Shown: in pieces, positions 1-12,391 of the stretch
How positions within the stretch are numbered: the stretch's first letter is position 1
Layout: each line of letters opens with the position of its first letter
NCBI RefSeq assembly: GCF_018294505.1
Contig: NC_057794.1
Coordinates: 191,751,201 to 191,815,200, forward strand
DNA from: Triticum aestivum
Taxonomy: Eukaryota > Streptophyta > Magnoliopsida > Poales > Poaceae
DNA length: 64,000 bases
Direction: 5' to 3'
Translations under genes and position numbers: made by a program
Notes under the pieces: model-generated
What the model saw: the letters and a program-made list of their open reading frames with translations, nothing else
What the model was told of the DNA's origin: nothing
Databases searched by the model: none

Positions 1-815
1 GACGAGGAGTCTCGAAATGGTCGAGACATAAAGATTTATATATTGGACGGCTATATTCGGACACCGGAAGTGTTTCGGGTGATTTCGGAGAAAACCGGAG
101 TGCCGGAGGGTTACCGGAACCCCCCTGGAGAAGTAATGGGCTTTATGGGCCCTAGTGAAGAGAGAGAGAGGGGCAGCCAGGTTGGTCTGCGCGCCCCCTC
201 CCTCTCTGGTCCGAATTGGACTAGGAGAGGGGGGGCGGCGCCCCCCTTTCCTTCTCCCTCTCCCCCTTCGTTTCCCCCTCCTAGTAGGAGTAGGAAAGAG
301 GGGAGTCCTACTCCTACTAGGAGGATGACTCCTCCTCCTTGGCGCGCCCCAAGGGCCGGTCGGCCTCCCCCCTTGCTCCTTTATATACGGGGGCAGGGGG
401 CACCTCTAAACACACAAGTTGATCTTGAAGATCGTTCTCTTAGCCGTGTGCGGTGCCCCCCTCCACCATAGTCCTCGATAATATTGTAGTGGTGCTTAGG
501 CGAAGCCTTGCGACAGTAGAACATCAAGATCGTCACCACATCGTCGTGCTGACGGAAATCTTCCCCGACACTTGCTGGATCGGAGTCCGGGGATCGTCAT
601 CGAGCTGAACGTGTGCTAGAACTCGGAGGTGTCGTAGTTTCGGTGCTTGATCGGTCGGGCCATGAAGACGTACAACTACATCAACCGCGTTGTCATAACG
701 CTTCTGCTGTCGGTCTACGAGGGTACGTAGACTACACTCTCCCCTCTCGTTGCTATGCATCACCATGATCTTGCGTGTGCATAGGAAAATTTTGAAATTA
801 CTACGTTCCCCAACA
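1..815 (+). mobile_element. Angela/BARE-like Copia LTR, 3' portion (cut by window edge)
   Basis: This stretch matches, in opposite orientation, the LTRs of the complete Angela-like element at 21447-30187. It shares the pyrimidine-rich GC block, the TATA box (TTATATACGG at 381-390), the 'CGGTGCTTAGGCGAAGCC' segment and the CTACGTTCCCCAACA terminus at 815. No primer binding site follows the terminus. It is therefore a 3' LTR or a solo LTR, with the rest of the element to the left of the window. The sequence after 815 is the 3' region of an Athila-type element, so this Copia element inserted into that older Gypsy element. The open frames inside it are not genes. Confidence 0.85.
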
Positions 816-888
816 CTTCTCTCTTTAGCTCTATCTTCATTAGCCAAGCATCGTTGCCCTCGTTGTTGGAGGAGGAGGGAGACGACAT
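816..888 (-). pseudogene. Start of a post-pol (env-like position) ORF of the Athila element, truncated by Angela
   Basis: On the - strand an ATG at 888-886 opens a frame beginning MSSPSSSNNEGNDAW. It runs uninterrupted to 816, where the Copia LTR begins. Athila elements often carry a third ORF after integrase, in the position of an envelope gene. The location, about 375 bp after the integrase stop, fits that, but only 24 codons are visible. I see no signal peptide or membrane segment in this piece. The identity is inferred from position only. Confidence 0.3.
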
Positions 889-1262
889 GATGCTTGGCCT
901 TCACAACCCTGGCAGAAAACAGCTCGAAACAAGAACAGGAGATTTTTGCGTGATACGGTGGTCAAAACCTTCGGGAGATTATGTAGTGATTTTTTACCGA
1001 CCAAAATAAGTATCGTACAAGAAAATGGAGTCCGGAGAGCACACGAGGTGCCCACGAGGCAGGGAGCGTGCCCAGGGGGTAGGGCGCGCCCTCCACCCTC
1101 GTGGAAGCCTCGTGTCCTTTTTGGTCTACTTCTTATTTTCCTATTTTCTTAAATATTCCAAAATGGAGAAAAATTGTCATTAGAACTGTTTTGGAGTCGG
1201 TTTACTTACCGTACCACGTACATATTCCTTTTCGGAGTCTGAAATGTTCCAGAAAGTGTCCC
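889..1262 (-). other. Athila 3' untranslated region between integrase stop and downstream ORF
   Basis: This is non-coding sequence after the integrase stop on the - strand. It includes a GC-rich inverted segment at about 1045-1110 (CACGAGG...CCTCGTG and GGGCGCGCCC). The same kind of hairpin-prone GC block is also present in the LTRs of this family (19190-19225 and 63100-63150). No gene is seen here. Confidence 0.5.
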
Positions 1263-4200
1263 TTATGTATTCCTTCGGGTTACAGTTTCAATAATATTAG
1301 TTTCAACATTTATGAGATTATCTGAGATATAATGTTTGATTCTTTGACCGTTCACCACCTTCGGATTTGTGCCTTCGAAGTTGTTGATTTTTATGGCACC
1401 GGAATGATAGACCTCCTCGATAACGTAAGGACCTTCCCATTTAGAGAGAAGTTTGCCTGCAAAATATCTTAACCGAGAGTTGTATAACAATACATAATCA
1501 CCTACATTGAACTCACGTTTTTGTATCCTTTTATCATGCCATATTTTAACTTTTTCTTTAAATAGTTTGGCATTCTCATAGGCCTGGGTTCTCCATTCAT
1601 CAAGTGAGCTAATGTCAAAAAGCCTCTTCTCACCGGCAAGTTTGAAGTCATAGTTGAGCTCTTTAATAGCCCAATATGCCTTATGTTCTAGTTCAAGAGG
1701 TAAGTGACATGCTTTACCATAAACCATTTTATACGGAGACATGCCCATAGGATTTTTGTATGCAGTTCTATAAGCCCATAATGCATCATCAAGTTTCTTG
1801 GACCAATTCTTTCTAGATCTATTAACAGTCTTTTGCAAAATTAATTTAAGCTCTCTATTACTTAATTCTACTTGGCCACTAGACTGTGGGTGATAAGGAG
1901 ATGCAATTCTATGATTAACATCACATTTAGCAAGCATTTTACGAAAATCATCATGAATAAAATGTGAACCACCATCAGTCATTAAATATCTAGGGACTCC
2001 AAACCTAGGAAAATAACTTCTTTAAGCATCTTAATAGAGGTGTTATGATCAGCACTACTAGTTGGAATAGCTTCTACCCACTTAGTAATGTAATCAACAG
2101 CAACTAAAATATGTGTATACCCATTAGAGGAAGGAAAAGGTCCCATATAATCAAAGCCCCAAACATCAGATGGTTCAACAACAAGTGAATAGTTCATAAG
2201 CATTTCTTGACGTCTACTAATATTACCAATTCTTTGACATTAATCACAGGATAAAACAAACTTACGAGCATCCTTGAAGAGAGTAGGCCAATAAAAACTA
2301 GATTGCAATACCTTATGTGCAGCTCTATCTCCAGCATGGTGTCCTCCATAAGCTTCGAAGTGACACTTATGTAGGATCTGTTCCTGTTCATGCTCAGGTG
2401 CACAACGTCTAATAACACCATCTACTCCTTCTTTGTAAAGATGTGGGTCGTCCCAGAAGTAATGTCTTAAATTATAGAAGAACTTTTTCTTTTGTTGGTA
2501 TGTGAAACTAGGTGGTATAAATTTAGCAACAATATAATTAGCATAATCAGCATACCATGGAGCAGTACGAGAAGCATTTATGACAGCTAGTTGTTCATCA
2601 GGAAAGCTATCATCAATGGGTAGTGGGTCATCAAGAACATTCTCTAACCTAGATAAGTTGTCTGCAACAGGGTTCTCAGCTCCCTTTCTATCAATAATAT
2701 GCAAATCAAATTCTTGTACCAGGAGAACCCATCTAATAAGTCTAGGTTTAGCATCTTTCTTTTCCATAAGATATTTAATAGCAACATGATCAGTGTGAAT
2801 AGTTACTTTAGAATCAACAATATAAGGTCTGAACTTATCACAAGCAAATACAACTGCTAAAAATTCTTTTTCAGTAGTAGCATAATTTCTCTGGGAATTG
2901 TCTAGAGTTTTACTAGAATATTGAATAACATTTCATTTCTTATCGACTCTTTGCCCTAGAACAACACCTACAGCATAATCACACACATAATTTCAAAGGG
3001 TAAATTCCAATCAGGTGGCTGAACAATAGGTGCAGAAATCGATGCTTTCTTAAGTATTTCAAATGCTTCTACACAATCATCATCAAAGACAAAAGGAATA
3101 TCTTTTTGTAATAGATTAGTCAGAGACCGAGAAATATTTGATAAGTCCTTAATGAACCTCCTATAAAAACCGGCATGACCCAGAAAACTTCTTATACCTT
3201 TGATGTCCTTGGGACATGGCATCTTTTCAATAGCATCAACTTTAGCTTTGTCAACTTCAATACCTCTCTCAGAAATTTTATGCCCCAAGACAATACCTTC
3301 ATTAACCATAAAGTGGCACTTCTCCCAATTCAAGACAAGATTAGTTTCTTCACATCTCTGCAAAACTCGATCAAGGTTGCTTAAGCAATCATCAAAAGAG
3401 GATCCATAAACGGAGAAATCGTCCATGAAAACCTCACATATCTTTTCACAAAAGTCAGAGAATATAGCCATCATGCATCTTTGAAAGGTAGCAGGTGCAT
3501 TACATAAACCAAAAGGCATACGTCTATAAGCAAAATTACCGAAAGGGCAAGTAAAAGTGGTCTTTGATTGATCATCAGCTGACACAGGTATTTGAGAGAA
3601 ACCAGAATAACCATCTAGAAAGCAAAAATGTGTATGTTTGGATAATCTTTCTAGCATTTGATCAATGAAAGGCAAAGGGTAATGATCTTTTTTAGTAGCT
3701 TTATTTAATTTGCAGAAATCAATTACCATCCTACAACCTGTAATAATTCTTTGCGGGATCAATTCATCTTTATCATTAGGAACAACAGTAATACCTCCTT
3801 TCTTAGGGACACAATGGACAGGGCTTACCCACTGACTATCAGCAATGGGATAAATTATACCAGCTTCAAGGAGCTTTAATATTTCCTTTCTTACCACTTC
3901 TTTCATCTTAGGATTTAGCCGTCATTGGTGATCAATAATTGGTTTGGCGTCTTTCTCCAAATTTATTTTGTGTTGACATAGAGTGGGACTAATGCCCTTA
4001 AGATCATCAAGAGTATATCCAATAGCAGCATAGTGCTTCTTCAGAGTTTTCAATAATCTCTCTTCTTCGTGCTCTGAAAGGTTAGCACTAATAATAACAG
4101 GATATATCTTCTTTTCATCAAGATAAGCATATTTAAGAGTATCAGTCAATGGCTTAAGCTCAAACACAGGATCACCCTTGGGTGGAGGAGGATCCCCTAG

Positions 4201-4623
4201 AATTTCAACAGGCAAGTTGTGTTTCAGAATAGGTCCCTGTTTAAAGAACACTTCATCTATTTTTCCCTTCTTTCATTCATAAACATATCGTTTTCATGGT
4301 CTAGCAAATACTGTTCTAAAGAATCAGTAGGAGGCACGACAATAGAAGCAAGACCAATAATTTCATCTTTACTAGGCAATTCTTTATCATGGGGTTGTCT
4401 ACGAAATTTAGCAAAATTAAAATCATGAGACATATCCCCTACACCAACAGAAACAATATCCTTGTTGCAGTCTATCTTAGCATTAACAGTATTCAAGAAG
4501 AGTCTACCAAATATAATGGGACAAAAGCTATCTTGTGGGGAATTAAGAACAAGAAAATCAGCATGACATTTAACCTTCCCACACAAGCTTCAACATCTCT
4601 AACAATCCCAATCGGTGAAATAG
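1263..4623 (-). pseudogene. Athila pol remnant: protease C-terminal part, RT, RNase H, integrase
   Basis: Translated pieces read in order on the - strand. The protease tail is 4623-4257, with SPIGIVRDVE at its start. The linker and RT start lie at 4251-3922. The RT core is 3906-2968, with FMDDFSVYG as the catalytic Asp-Asp box. The RNase H/linker with its HHCC-like zinc finger is at about 2960-2240. The integrase core has its first Asp in FDYMGPFP (2203-1982) and its second in TDGGSHF, with the Glu in SSGQVELSNRE (1982-1263). Breaks include a TGA at about 3919 where the family has Arg, frame changes near 2965 and 4255, and another break between the two integrase halves. The Arg-to-stop change is a C-to-T type change, as expected from deamination of methylated cytosine. 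It is not functional. Confidence 0.85.
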
Positions 4624-4628
4624 TATCT
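4624..4628. repeat. TATCT target-site duplication, left of LARD 1
   Basis: TATCT at 4624-4628 is repeated exactly at 16587-16591 on either side of the LTR element. Removing the element and one copy makes the Athila protease frame continuous, which confirms the insertion boundaries. Confidence 0.93.
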
Positions 4629-7600
4629 TGTAACGCCCCGAGACCCATGTGCCAGGTGTCTTCCAGTTATTCGCTGATGTTGTCATGTCATTTGCTTGTG
4701 TGTTGCATCATATCATGTCATCATGTGCATTGCATCATCATGTTTTAAAACTTGCATTCGTCCGGGTTCTTCGAGTTCTCTCCGTTGTCCGTTCTGAGTC
4801 CAACCACACTTGCACGCGCCCGTGGCATGTCCGAAATAGTATTTTATAAGTGGTCGGAAAATGTTCTCGGAATGGGATGAGAGTTGACGTGTGGTCTTAT
4901 TATAGTGTAGATAGACCACCTGTCAAGTTTCATCACATTCGGAGATTGTTTGATGCCCCAACGAATAACTATAGCGGCAGTATAGCCGGTCTAACGTCGG
5001 ACGTTTTCGGTCTCCGAAAACCGTGCCGGGATGCATCTCTCCCCTCTTCTCTCAGACCAACCCGCTCTTCACAATTCGTCAGGCCCAACCTAGGCTCTCT
5101 CGTCAGTCCGCGGACCTCCTCGCGCGTGCGTCCGAAAGCTGTCCCGGACATGACCCGGGCAGTCGTCACCGTTGGGTCCGGATCATCCCCAAACGTCTAC
5201 AAACATCACCGTTTTCTTATTTGGACTCCCTAGCTATTTTATTCGCGACCATCCGATTAAGATCGGAGGCACCTAATGCCCCTAAACTTAGCCTTTTTGC
5301 TATATATAGATCAAACTCTAGCCTAACCCTAAAATCTAGGAGATGTGTCCCGTCGCCCGCCGCCGCTTTCCAAATCCCCCTCGGGATCTTCCCCTGCCGA
5401 TCCACCCAACCAGCGCCCGAGCCTCCACCTCTCGATCCCCTCCCGATCCAACCACCAACCACAGTCGCCACCGCAGCCTCGCTCCCAACCTCCCGCAAGC
5501 AGAGGCCCCGTGAATCTCTCGTGCTCGCCGCTCCTCCCGATCCAATGCGCCCTCCGGCGAGCTCTCGCTGGACGACTACCAGGCCAACCCTCGCCATCCC
5601 TGGCCTCCCCCTCGCTATCCCTCTCTCTCTCTCTATCTCGTTGCTAAACTGTCCCCTTCCCCTGTGTTCTTCACGCAGGAGTAGCAGTAGACCGTGGCGC
5701 CACCACCGGAGCTCGCAGCAGTCGGGAATTCACCGTATTTTGTCGGAGATTGCGTCCTCGTCCTGGATCTGGTCAGTTCTGCCATGCCACATCGTGCCCT
5801 TCTCCTTCCTTCGACCTTCCTCCTTCACTCACTTCTCTTTCCCTCTCTCTGTTCTCCTTGTAGCGATGTCGCCTCCTACCTGTGCGTCGTCTGCGAGAAC
5901 CGACAAGACTCCAGCGCCATGGACATCCCCACCTCTGCCCGAGCGCCTCCAGGACCCGTCTGCCCCACCGCATCGTGGATCCAGCCACCAGGACTCTCCT
6001 GCGCCGCTGCTTCCTTCCTCCTGCTGCTCGGTCCCCTGTTTCACGAACGAGGAGTCCGTCGCCACTGCGTCCTCTGCTTCCAGCGAATCATGCCGCTCGT
6101 TCCCCCCCCTCGTTGACCCGATCTGGGGCTAGCATGGACGAGCACCAGGCCCAGCTCGCCCGTGCGAAGAACCCCCACCTCTGATGCTTCGCCTGGGCCA
6201 CCTTTCTCCCCTTGCAGGTTGTCGTGGGCCGCGCGCCAGCTGGCCCACTGCTCCATCGTCCTGGGCCGAAGCCCATGGTGAGGCCCCAGCGTAACCTTGT
6301 TTTTTTTCTTTTCTCTCTGCTGGGCCAACCAGAACTGGTCCGTATCGTGTATTTTTTTCATAGAACGTTTTTCCTATTTATCAGAGTCAGCAATTTTTAC
6401 AGAAAAACCATCCTGTTTCAAGCATATAATAACTCATCATCTATGCACCGGATTAAAATGATTTATATATGAAAGTTGCTTAGAATTTTGTCTAGTTTCA
6501 TAATATGTCATTTCCATCCATGTTCAAAATGTTTAAAATGCTGTTTGTTTAACTTTGCTTAAATAACTTGCTAAAATGATTTAATTCATAACTATTTAAT
6601 CGTAACTCGGTTTGTAACAAACTTTATATGTAAATGGGGTAGAAAAATGCCTAGTTTAACATGGTAGCACCACTTTGCATGTTTAACAACTATAAAATAT
6701 GGTTTAGGGCAGAACAGTACCAAACCTAATATATACATATGGGGATTTACCGGAATTGTTGTTCGTTGCTTCCGGCCTCATTTAAACTTGACTAGATAGG
6801 TAGTTTTACTTTGCTTCACCCTCTTGCCATGTTAATCAACATTTAATATTGTTGGGTACACAAACGGAGAGAACTAAATAAGTCACGTGGTGTTTCGTCA
6901 ATATGCAACGGAGTTGCATATCGAGCTCCACTTAAGTTGTAAGATTGCTTGTGCACTTTGCCATGCCATGCTTCATTAAACCGGACATACATCGTACTTG
7001 GTTCTGCATCATGCCATGTTCAGGTGTTGGTTGTTTACTATGTTGTGTGCTTCTTTCCGGTGTTGCTTCTTCGGGTTGGTTCCGATAACGTCGCGTTTGT
7101 GAGGATCTGTTCGACTATGTCGGGTTGTCTTCTTCATGGACTTGTTCTTCTTCCTTGCGGGATTTCAGGCAAGATGACCATACCCTCGAAATCACTTCTA
7201 TCTTTGCTTGCTATATGCTCGCTCTTTTGCTATGCCTATGCTGTGATACCTACCACTTGCTTATCATGCCACCCATATTGTTGAACCAAGCCTCTAACCC
7301 ATCTTGTCCTAGCAAACCGTTGATTGGCTATGTTACCGCTTTGCTCAGCCCCTCTTATAGCGTTGTTAGTTGCAGGTGAAGATTGAAGTTTGTTCCTTGT
7401 TGGAACATGGAGATGTTGTTCCTTGTTTGGAACATGTTTACTTGTTGGGATATCACTATATACCTTATTTAATTAATGCATCTATATACTTGGTAAAGGG
7501 TGGAAGGCTCGGCCTTATGCCTAGTGTTTTGTTCCACTCTTGTCGCCCTAGTTTCCGTCATATCGGTGTTATGTTCCCAGATTTTGCGTTCCTTACGCGG

Positions 7601-8825
7601 TTGGGTTATAATGGGAACCCCTTGACAGTTCGCTTTGAATAAAACTCCTCCAGCAAGGCCCAACCTTGGTTTTACCATTCGCCACCTAGCCTTTTTCCCT
7701 TGGGAGTCGCGCATCCCGAGGGTCATCTTATTCTAACCCCCCCCCCCCCCGGGCCAGTGCTTGTCTAAGTGTTGGTCCAAACTAGAGCCCCTTGCGGCGC
7801 CACCTCGGGGAAACTCGAGGGCTGGTTTTAGTTGTACGGATTGCTTATCTGGTGTTGCCCTGAGAACGAGATATGTGCAGCTCCTATCGGGATGTCGGCG
7901 CATCGGGTGGTCTTGCTGGACTTGTTTTACCATTGTCGAGGATGTCTTGTAGAACCGGGATACCGAGTCTGATCGGAATGTCTCGGGAGGAGGTCTATTC
8001 CTTCGTTGACCGTGAGAGCTTGTGATGGGCTAAGTTGGGACACCCCTACGGGGATTTGAACTTTCGAAAGCCGTGACCGCGGTTATGGGCAGATGGGAAT
8101 TTGTTAATGTCCGGTTGTAGAAAACCTGAAGTTAACCTTAATTAAAATACATCAACCGCGTGTGTTACCGTGATGGTCTCTTCTCGGCGGAGTCCGGGAA
8201 GTGAACATGGTGTTGGAGTAATGCTTGACGTAGGTTGTTCTAGGATCACTTCTTGATCATAGTTGTTCGACCGTGCTTTTGCTCTCTCTCCTCGCTCTCA
8301 TTCGCGTATGTTAGCCACCATATATGCTAGTCGCTTGCTGTAGCTCCACCTCATACCTTTTACCCTACCTATAAGCTTAAATAGTCTTGATCGCAAGGGT
8401 GTGAGATTGTTGAGTCCCCGTGACTCACAGATACTTCCAAAACCAGTTTGCAGGTGCCGATGTTACCGAGCAGATGATGCAACCAAGCTCAGGAGGATCT
8501 CGATGAAGATCTTGTCCTTTGTGTTGTTTCTTTCTAGTTGATCAGTAGTGCAGCCCAGTTGGGGTCGATCGGGGACCGCGTCGCATTTGGGGTTCTTCTT
8601 TTATTTTGGTTCCGTAGCCGGACATTGATTGTATTTGGTTGATGTAATGCTTTATTCTTGTAATTGTGTGAAGTGGCTATTGTAAGCCAACTATGTATCT
8701 CTTTCCCTTATGTATTACATGGGTTGTGTGAAGATTACCTCACTTGCGACATTGCTTTCAATGCGGTTATGCCTCTAAGTCGTGCTTCGACACGTGGGAG
8801 ATATAGCCGCATCGAGGGCGTTACA
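4629..8825 (+). repeat. LARD 1 left (5') LTR
   Basis: Direct repeat of 12392-16586. It begins TGTAACGCCCCGAGACCC and ends GAGGGCGTTACA. A TATA box lies at 5300-5309, followed by a very CT-rich and GC-rich stretch (5340-6200). Then comes an AT-rich stretch (6350-6950) and a C12-14 run near 7737-7750. The long proline/serine-rich open frames in the GC-rich part (for example 5023-6132) reflect composition and are not conserved as frames between the two LTRs. Confidence 0.93.
5300..5309 (+). promoter_or_regulatory. Probable TATA box of LARD 1 LTR promoter
   Basis: CTATATATAG lies about 670 bp into the LTR, just before a GC/CT-rich leader with the sequence AACCCTAAAATCTAGG. The same box is kept in the right LTR at 13064-13073. 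The role is inferred from sequence and position only. Confidence 0.5.
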
Positions 8826-8828
8826 AGT

Positions 8829-8842
8829 TGGTAATCAGAGCC
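8829..8842 (+). promoter_or_regulatory. Primer binding site, initiator tRNA-Met type, one extra base
   Basis: TGGTAATCAGAGCC lies three bases after the LTR end. The usual site is TGGTATCAGAGC; here one A is inserted after TGGTA. The second LARD in this window has the uninterrupted form. Confidence 0.8.
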
Positions 8843-11800
8843 TTCCCCGACCTTAGAAGCCCCCACTGATTGATCATTTTTAGCAATCATTGTTGAGTCT
8901 AGAAAAAAATGTTTTGAGTCATTTAGGAATTATATATCGGAGAGTTTAGGAATTCTTTTTACTCCCCAGTCTCCTCATCGCTCTGGTAAGGCATCCTGGC
9001 GTAGAGTTTTGACTCTTCTCTTCTCAAATTTCACTAAAAAAAATTTAGGATCACGCGGGTATCTTGGAATCGTTCCGATGGTTTTGTGACGAGAACATTA
9101 TCTTGGTGCCTCCTGTCAGGGGTTTTGTGGAAGTGTCCCGAGGAGTTGAGCTCCGAGGTGTTGTCGTCACAATTTTATCGTTGCAGTTCTGGAATACCTG
9201 AGTTTAGTACGCCGACATCGAAAATCTCTTTTATGCAGTTCGTTGGTGAGATAACCTCGACGCCACCCAGTACTGGGGCGGGAGTTCGGGAGTATTGCCA
9301 TAACTTGTATAACGGATGCTTTTCGAAGGTTGAGGTAGATGATTTCTGAAGGTTTTTTTGGTTATGTGTTGAAGGATGGATACAGCTGGATGTAGGATTT
9401 GCTAGTTTTGGGTGAGATATTATGCTTCCCCTGTATCCCAACACCTGATTGCATAACCGGAAAGTTTCGGGAGTTTATAAGTGGGAATTCAAGTAGCTCT
9501 TAGGATATCTTTCCAACAGATGTATGATATGAAATTGGGGTTCGACGTCTAGTGGTCCGCCTATTCACGGTCGGTTTTACAATGGTCTCATTGTGTCTTA
9601 AAGAGTCCTTGGCTATGCCGACTCGGGGACGCTTCGTATGTCATGTGCACTGCCTTGTACATGATGGTGTTGTACGATCGAGCCCGTGTAGGCCCCACCA
9701 CGAAAACTTCAGACGAAATCTCTATCATATGTTTGTTCCGGCTTATTCTACAAGCCAATCCTTGTTTTGTTTTGAGTTGTGGTATTCGAGTTGCTTCGAA
9801 GTCAAGTGTTGATTCCATACCTTCCCCAAATGGTGTTCTCATACTCCGATGTGAATACTAATCCTTCTTGATCATCGAGATTGTCATGTCAATCTTTTTA
9901 AACCGGTGTGTTTTCTCCTCAAGCGAATCCGTTCTTTTTCAACGTCCGCAAGATCAATTATCAGTTCTTCTCAACGGTGTTCTTTTCATCCATCTCCAAA
10001 TTGTCTTTGTTTTTCCCGCCTGCCCGCCCTTTTTTTCCTCAAGGAATCAGATGTCTTAATAAAGCATCCATCTTATGGATGTGAAGCCTCTCCATTCTTT
10101 TCCCTCAATGTTCTTATCCGGTGATTCTCATGAAGATACTAACGGAGCTTCTAGTTCATCATTCTTCGTTTCTTTTATATTCTCCGGTGGTTTCAAGTCA
10201 AGCTTTGTTGATCTTACCCTTTTTCCTCATTTCAATGCTTTCTCATGCCGGTGCACCTCATTATCAGTCCACTTCTCGCTATTTATTATTCCAGAGTGCT
10301 AAAGATATCTCGAAGATTCGTGTTTCCACTCTACATTCGTTCAAGCTCTTTCGAGGATGTTCCCTCATTCTAGTCATTTAATTCAACCGGTGTTTTCTCT
10401 TTTAAATCTTTTCAACGGTGTTCTTTGAGTGGGCCCTAACCCACAGGTCTTTTTCCAGGATCTTACCTGACTCTGCTAATTCTCCCGAAGCTATCCTCAA
10501 AAATTCTTTTCGAAGTTTGACGTAAGAATGAATTGTCATCAGTCAAATGTCTTTCTCCAAGATCGGTTAAATTATTTCCATCGATGGCTCAACCTTTCCA
10601 TTCTTCATTCCGGAGTGTCTAAATAATTCATGGTGGTGTTTCTCGTCGTCATTCTTGGATTTTTGAAGACCTAAGAAGATTTTTTCTCTCAATCTTGTTA
10701 AATTCTCTTCAAGATTCATGGCTCTAGCTTCGTGCTATCCTCTCATAATTGTTTCGGTTGTGAGAATTTCTTTTCACCCATTCGGAGCATTTCAAGAGTA
10801 TTTCAGATTATTTTCTACGAAGCCCATCATTTCAGAAGATTTATTCATTCTAGCTTTCAGCTCTCGTTCTCCAAATCTTACTGGTGCTTCGTTCAAGTTT
10901 TCTCTAATCAATTCGGGATCTCTTCGTTCACTTGTATCTAAATTCCCTCAAGCACCTTCATTCATTTGATAATTCTTCCCGGTGTTTCTTTATATTTTTC
11001 ATTGTTCATTTTCAATTCTTACGGTGGTTCGTTCAAGATTTCTCTTCCTTGTTTATCATATCAATTCATTCGTTCTTTCCAATCCTACCGGTAGTTCGTG
11101 GAAGACCTTTCTCAAGTTTATGCTATATCTCTCTTCAATCCTTTGCAACGGGAATAAGTAGTGTGCCAAATCCATTGTTTATCATCAATTTAATTGATGA
11201 AGGACAAGCATAACATAATTCTTATTCTTGTTCATCCAAGTGATTAATTCCTTATTTCGGAGCCTCATCAAAATTCTCGATTTCAATTGTTTCATCTTTC
11301 TTTTCCCGGAGTTCCAAGTTTTTTTTCTCAATCATTTCATCGCGAAGATCCATCTAATCATTACAAGGATTCACCTTGTGTTTTCAACGTTTTTTTTCCT
11401 TTCGTTTGATCATTCTTTTGTTACCGGAGTTCTTCATGGAGGTTCTATATGATGGTTCATCAAGGATTTAATTCCTTCTCCAAGTTTTCATCGAGATTCC
11501 TTTTAAGGAGCTCAAGCATTATTCATCTCGCATTCCGAAGTGCATTTCTTTCGTCCGTATCATTGGAGGTGGTATTATGTCATTCTTGATAATTTGAGTT
11601 CATGTTTCATGATTCACAGGTTGTTAAGAATGAGATATTTTAAATCCATCAACCTCTTCGTTGGAGTTATCTTGGGTTATAGGTCACCTAAAGCCTTCCC
11701 TAAGGATTGTTGCTAATTGTGTACTCATAAATGACCCAAGTTCTTCATTTATCCTCCCGGTGAGATAGTTTCTCGTCTCCTTGTTCTTATAAATCCAATC

Positions 11801-12357
11801 AAATCTTTTTCCGTGAGTGGCAGGTTGTCACCTCATAATTTTGAGATGTATTCCATAAGACCATATCAAGCTTATTCTTTTCGTTGTTGGTTTTCCAACA
11901 ATTCCGTTCGACCCTTCTCTTCAAGATGCTTTCAAGCTCATTTGAGGTAGAAGATGGTGTTTTATTCTTCGTTCTTTTGTTTCCGGCGGTCCAACTTCTA
12001 TTCTTTTGTTCCGGAGGCATTGTGATATTGTTTCTTCAACCATCATCTCATTTTAGCAAAGATCATGTTCTTTCATTTGCTTATCCATTTATCCGGAGTG
12101 TCGTGTCCTCTGCTCTAGTTCTTTTCATCTTATCAAGCCTTGCATCCCTTCTCAACCGGAGTGCTGCCCAAAGTTGTTCTTCCTTGTTCCTCTTTGCTAA
12201 CGGAGTGCTTTCAATTTCATTTATCTCTGTTGTATTCTTTTCTCGATATGGCTTAACCTTTGCAAGGTTCTTTGTTCTCACTCGTCTGTCAAAGAAGCAA
12301 CTTAGCTTTACCTCTTCTCTTTCTCTTCCGTTTTTTTCCTCCGATGCCATTCTAGAT

Positions 12358-12391
12358 CTCGGGACGAGATCCTCTCGTAGTGGTGGAGTGT
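12358..12391 (+). promoter_or_regulatory. Polypurine tract region of LARD 1
   Basis: A purine-rich tract (AGTGGTGGAGTG) lies directly before the right LTR, preceded by CTCGGGACGAGAT. The same arrangement precedes the right LTR of the second LARD (56279-56314). Confidence 0.7.

Larger units (their letters stand above)
8826..12391 (+). other. LARD 1 internal domain, non-coding
   Basis: There are 3566 bp between the LTRs. The longest forward frame is 170 codons (11884-12396) and resembles nothing I know. No gag zinc knuckle, protease, RT or integrase motif is visible in any frame. From about 9940 to 12200 the sequence is strongly pyrimidine-rich, with a recurring motif close to CCGG(A/T)GTTC. 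A conserved non-coding interior is the defining property of LARDs, where it may carry packaging or dimerisation signals. Confidence 0.75.

Noticed and set aside
5023..6132. 369-codon proline/serine-rich frame in LARD 1 left LTR
   Set aside because: It lies in a CT/GC-rich LTR block, shares no domain, and the corresponding right-LTR frame is broken into different pieces.
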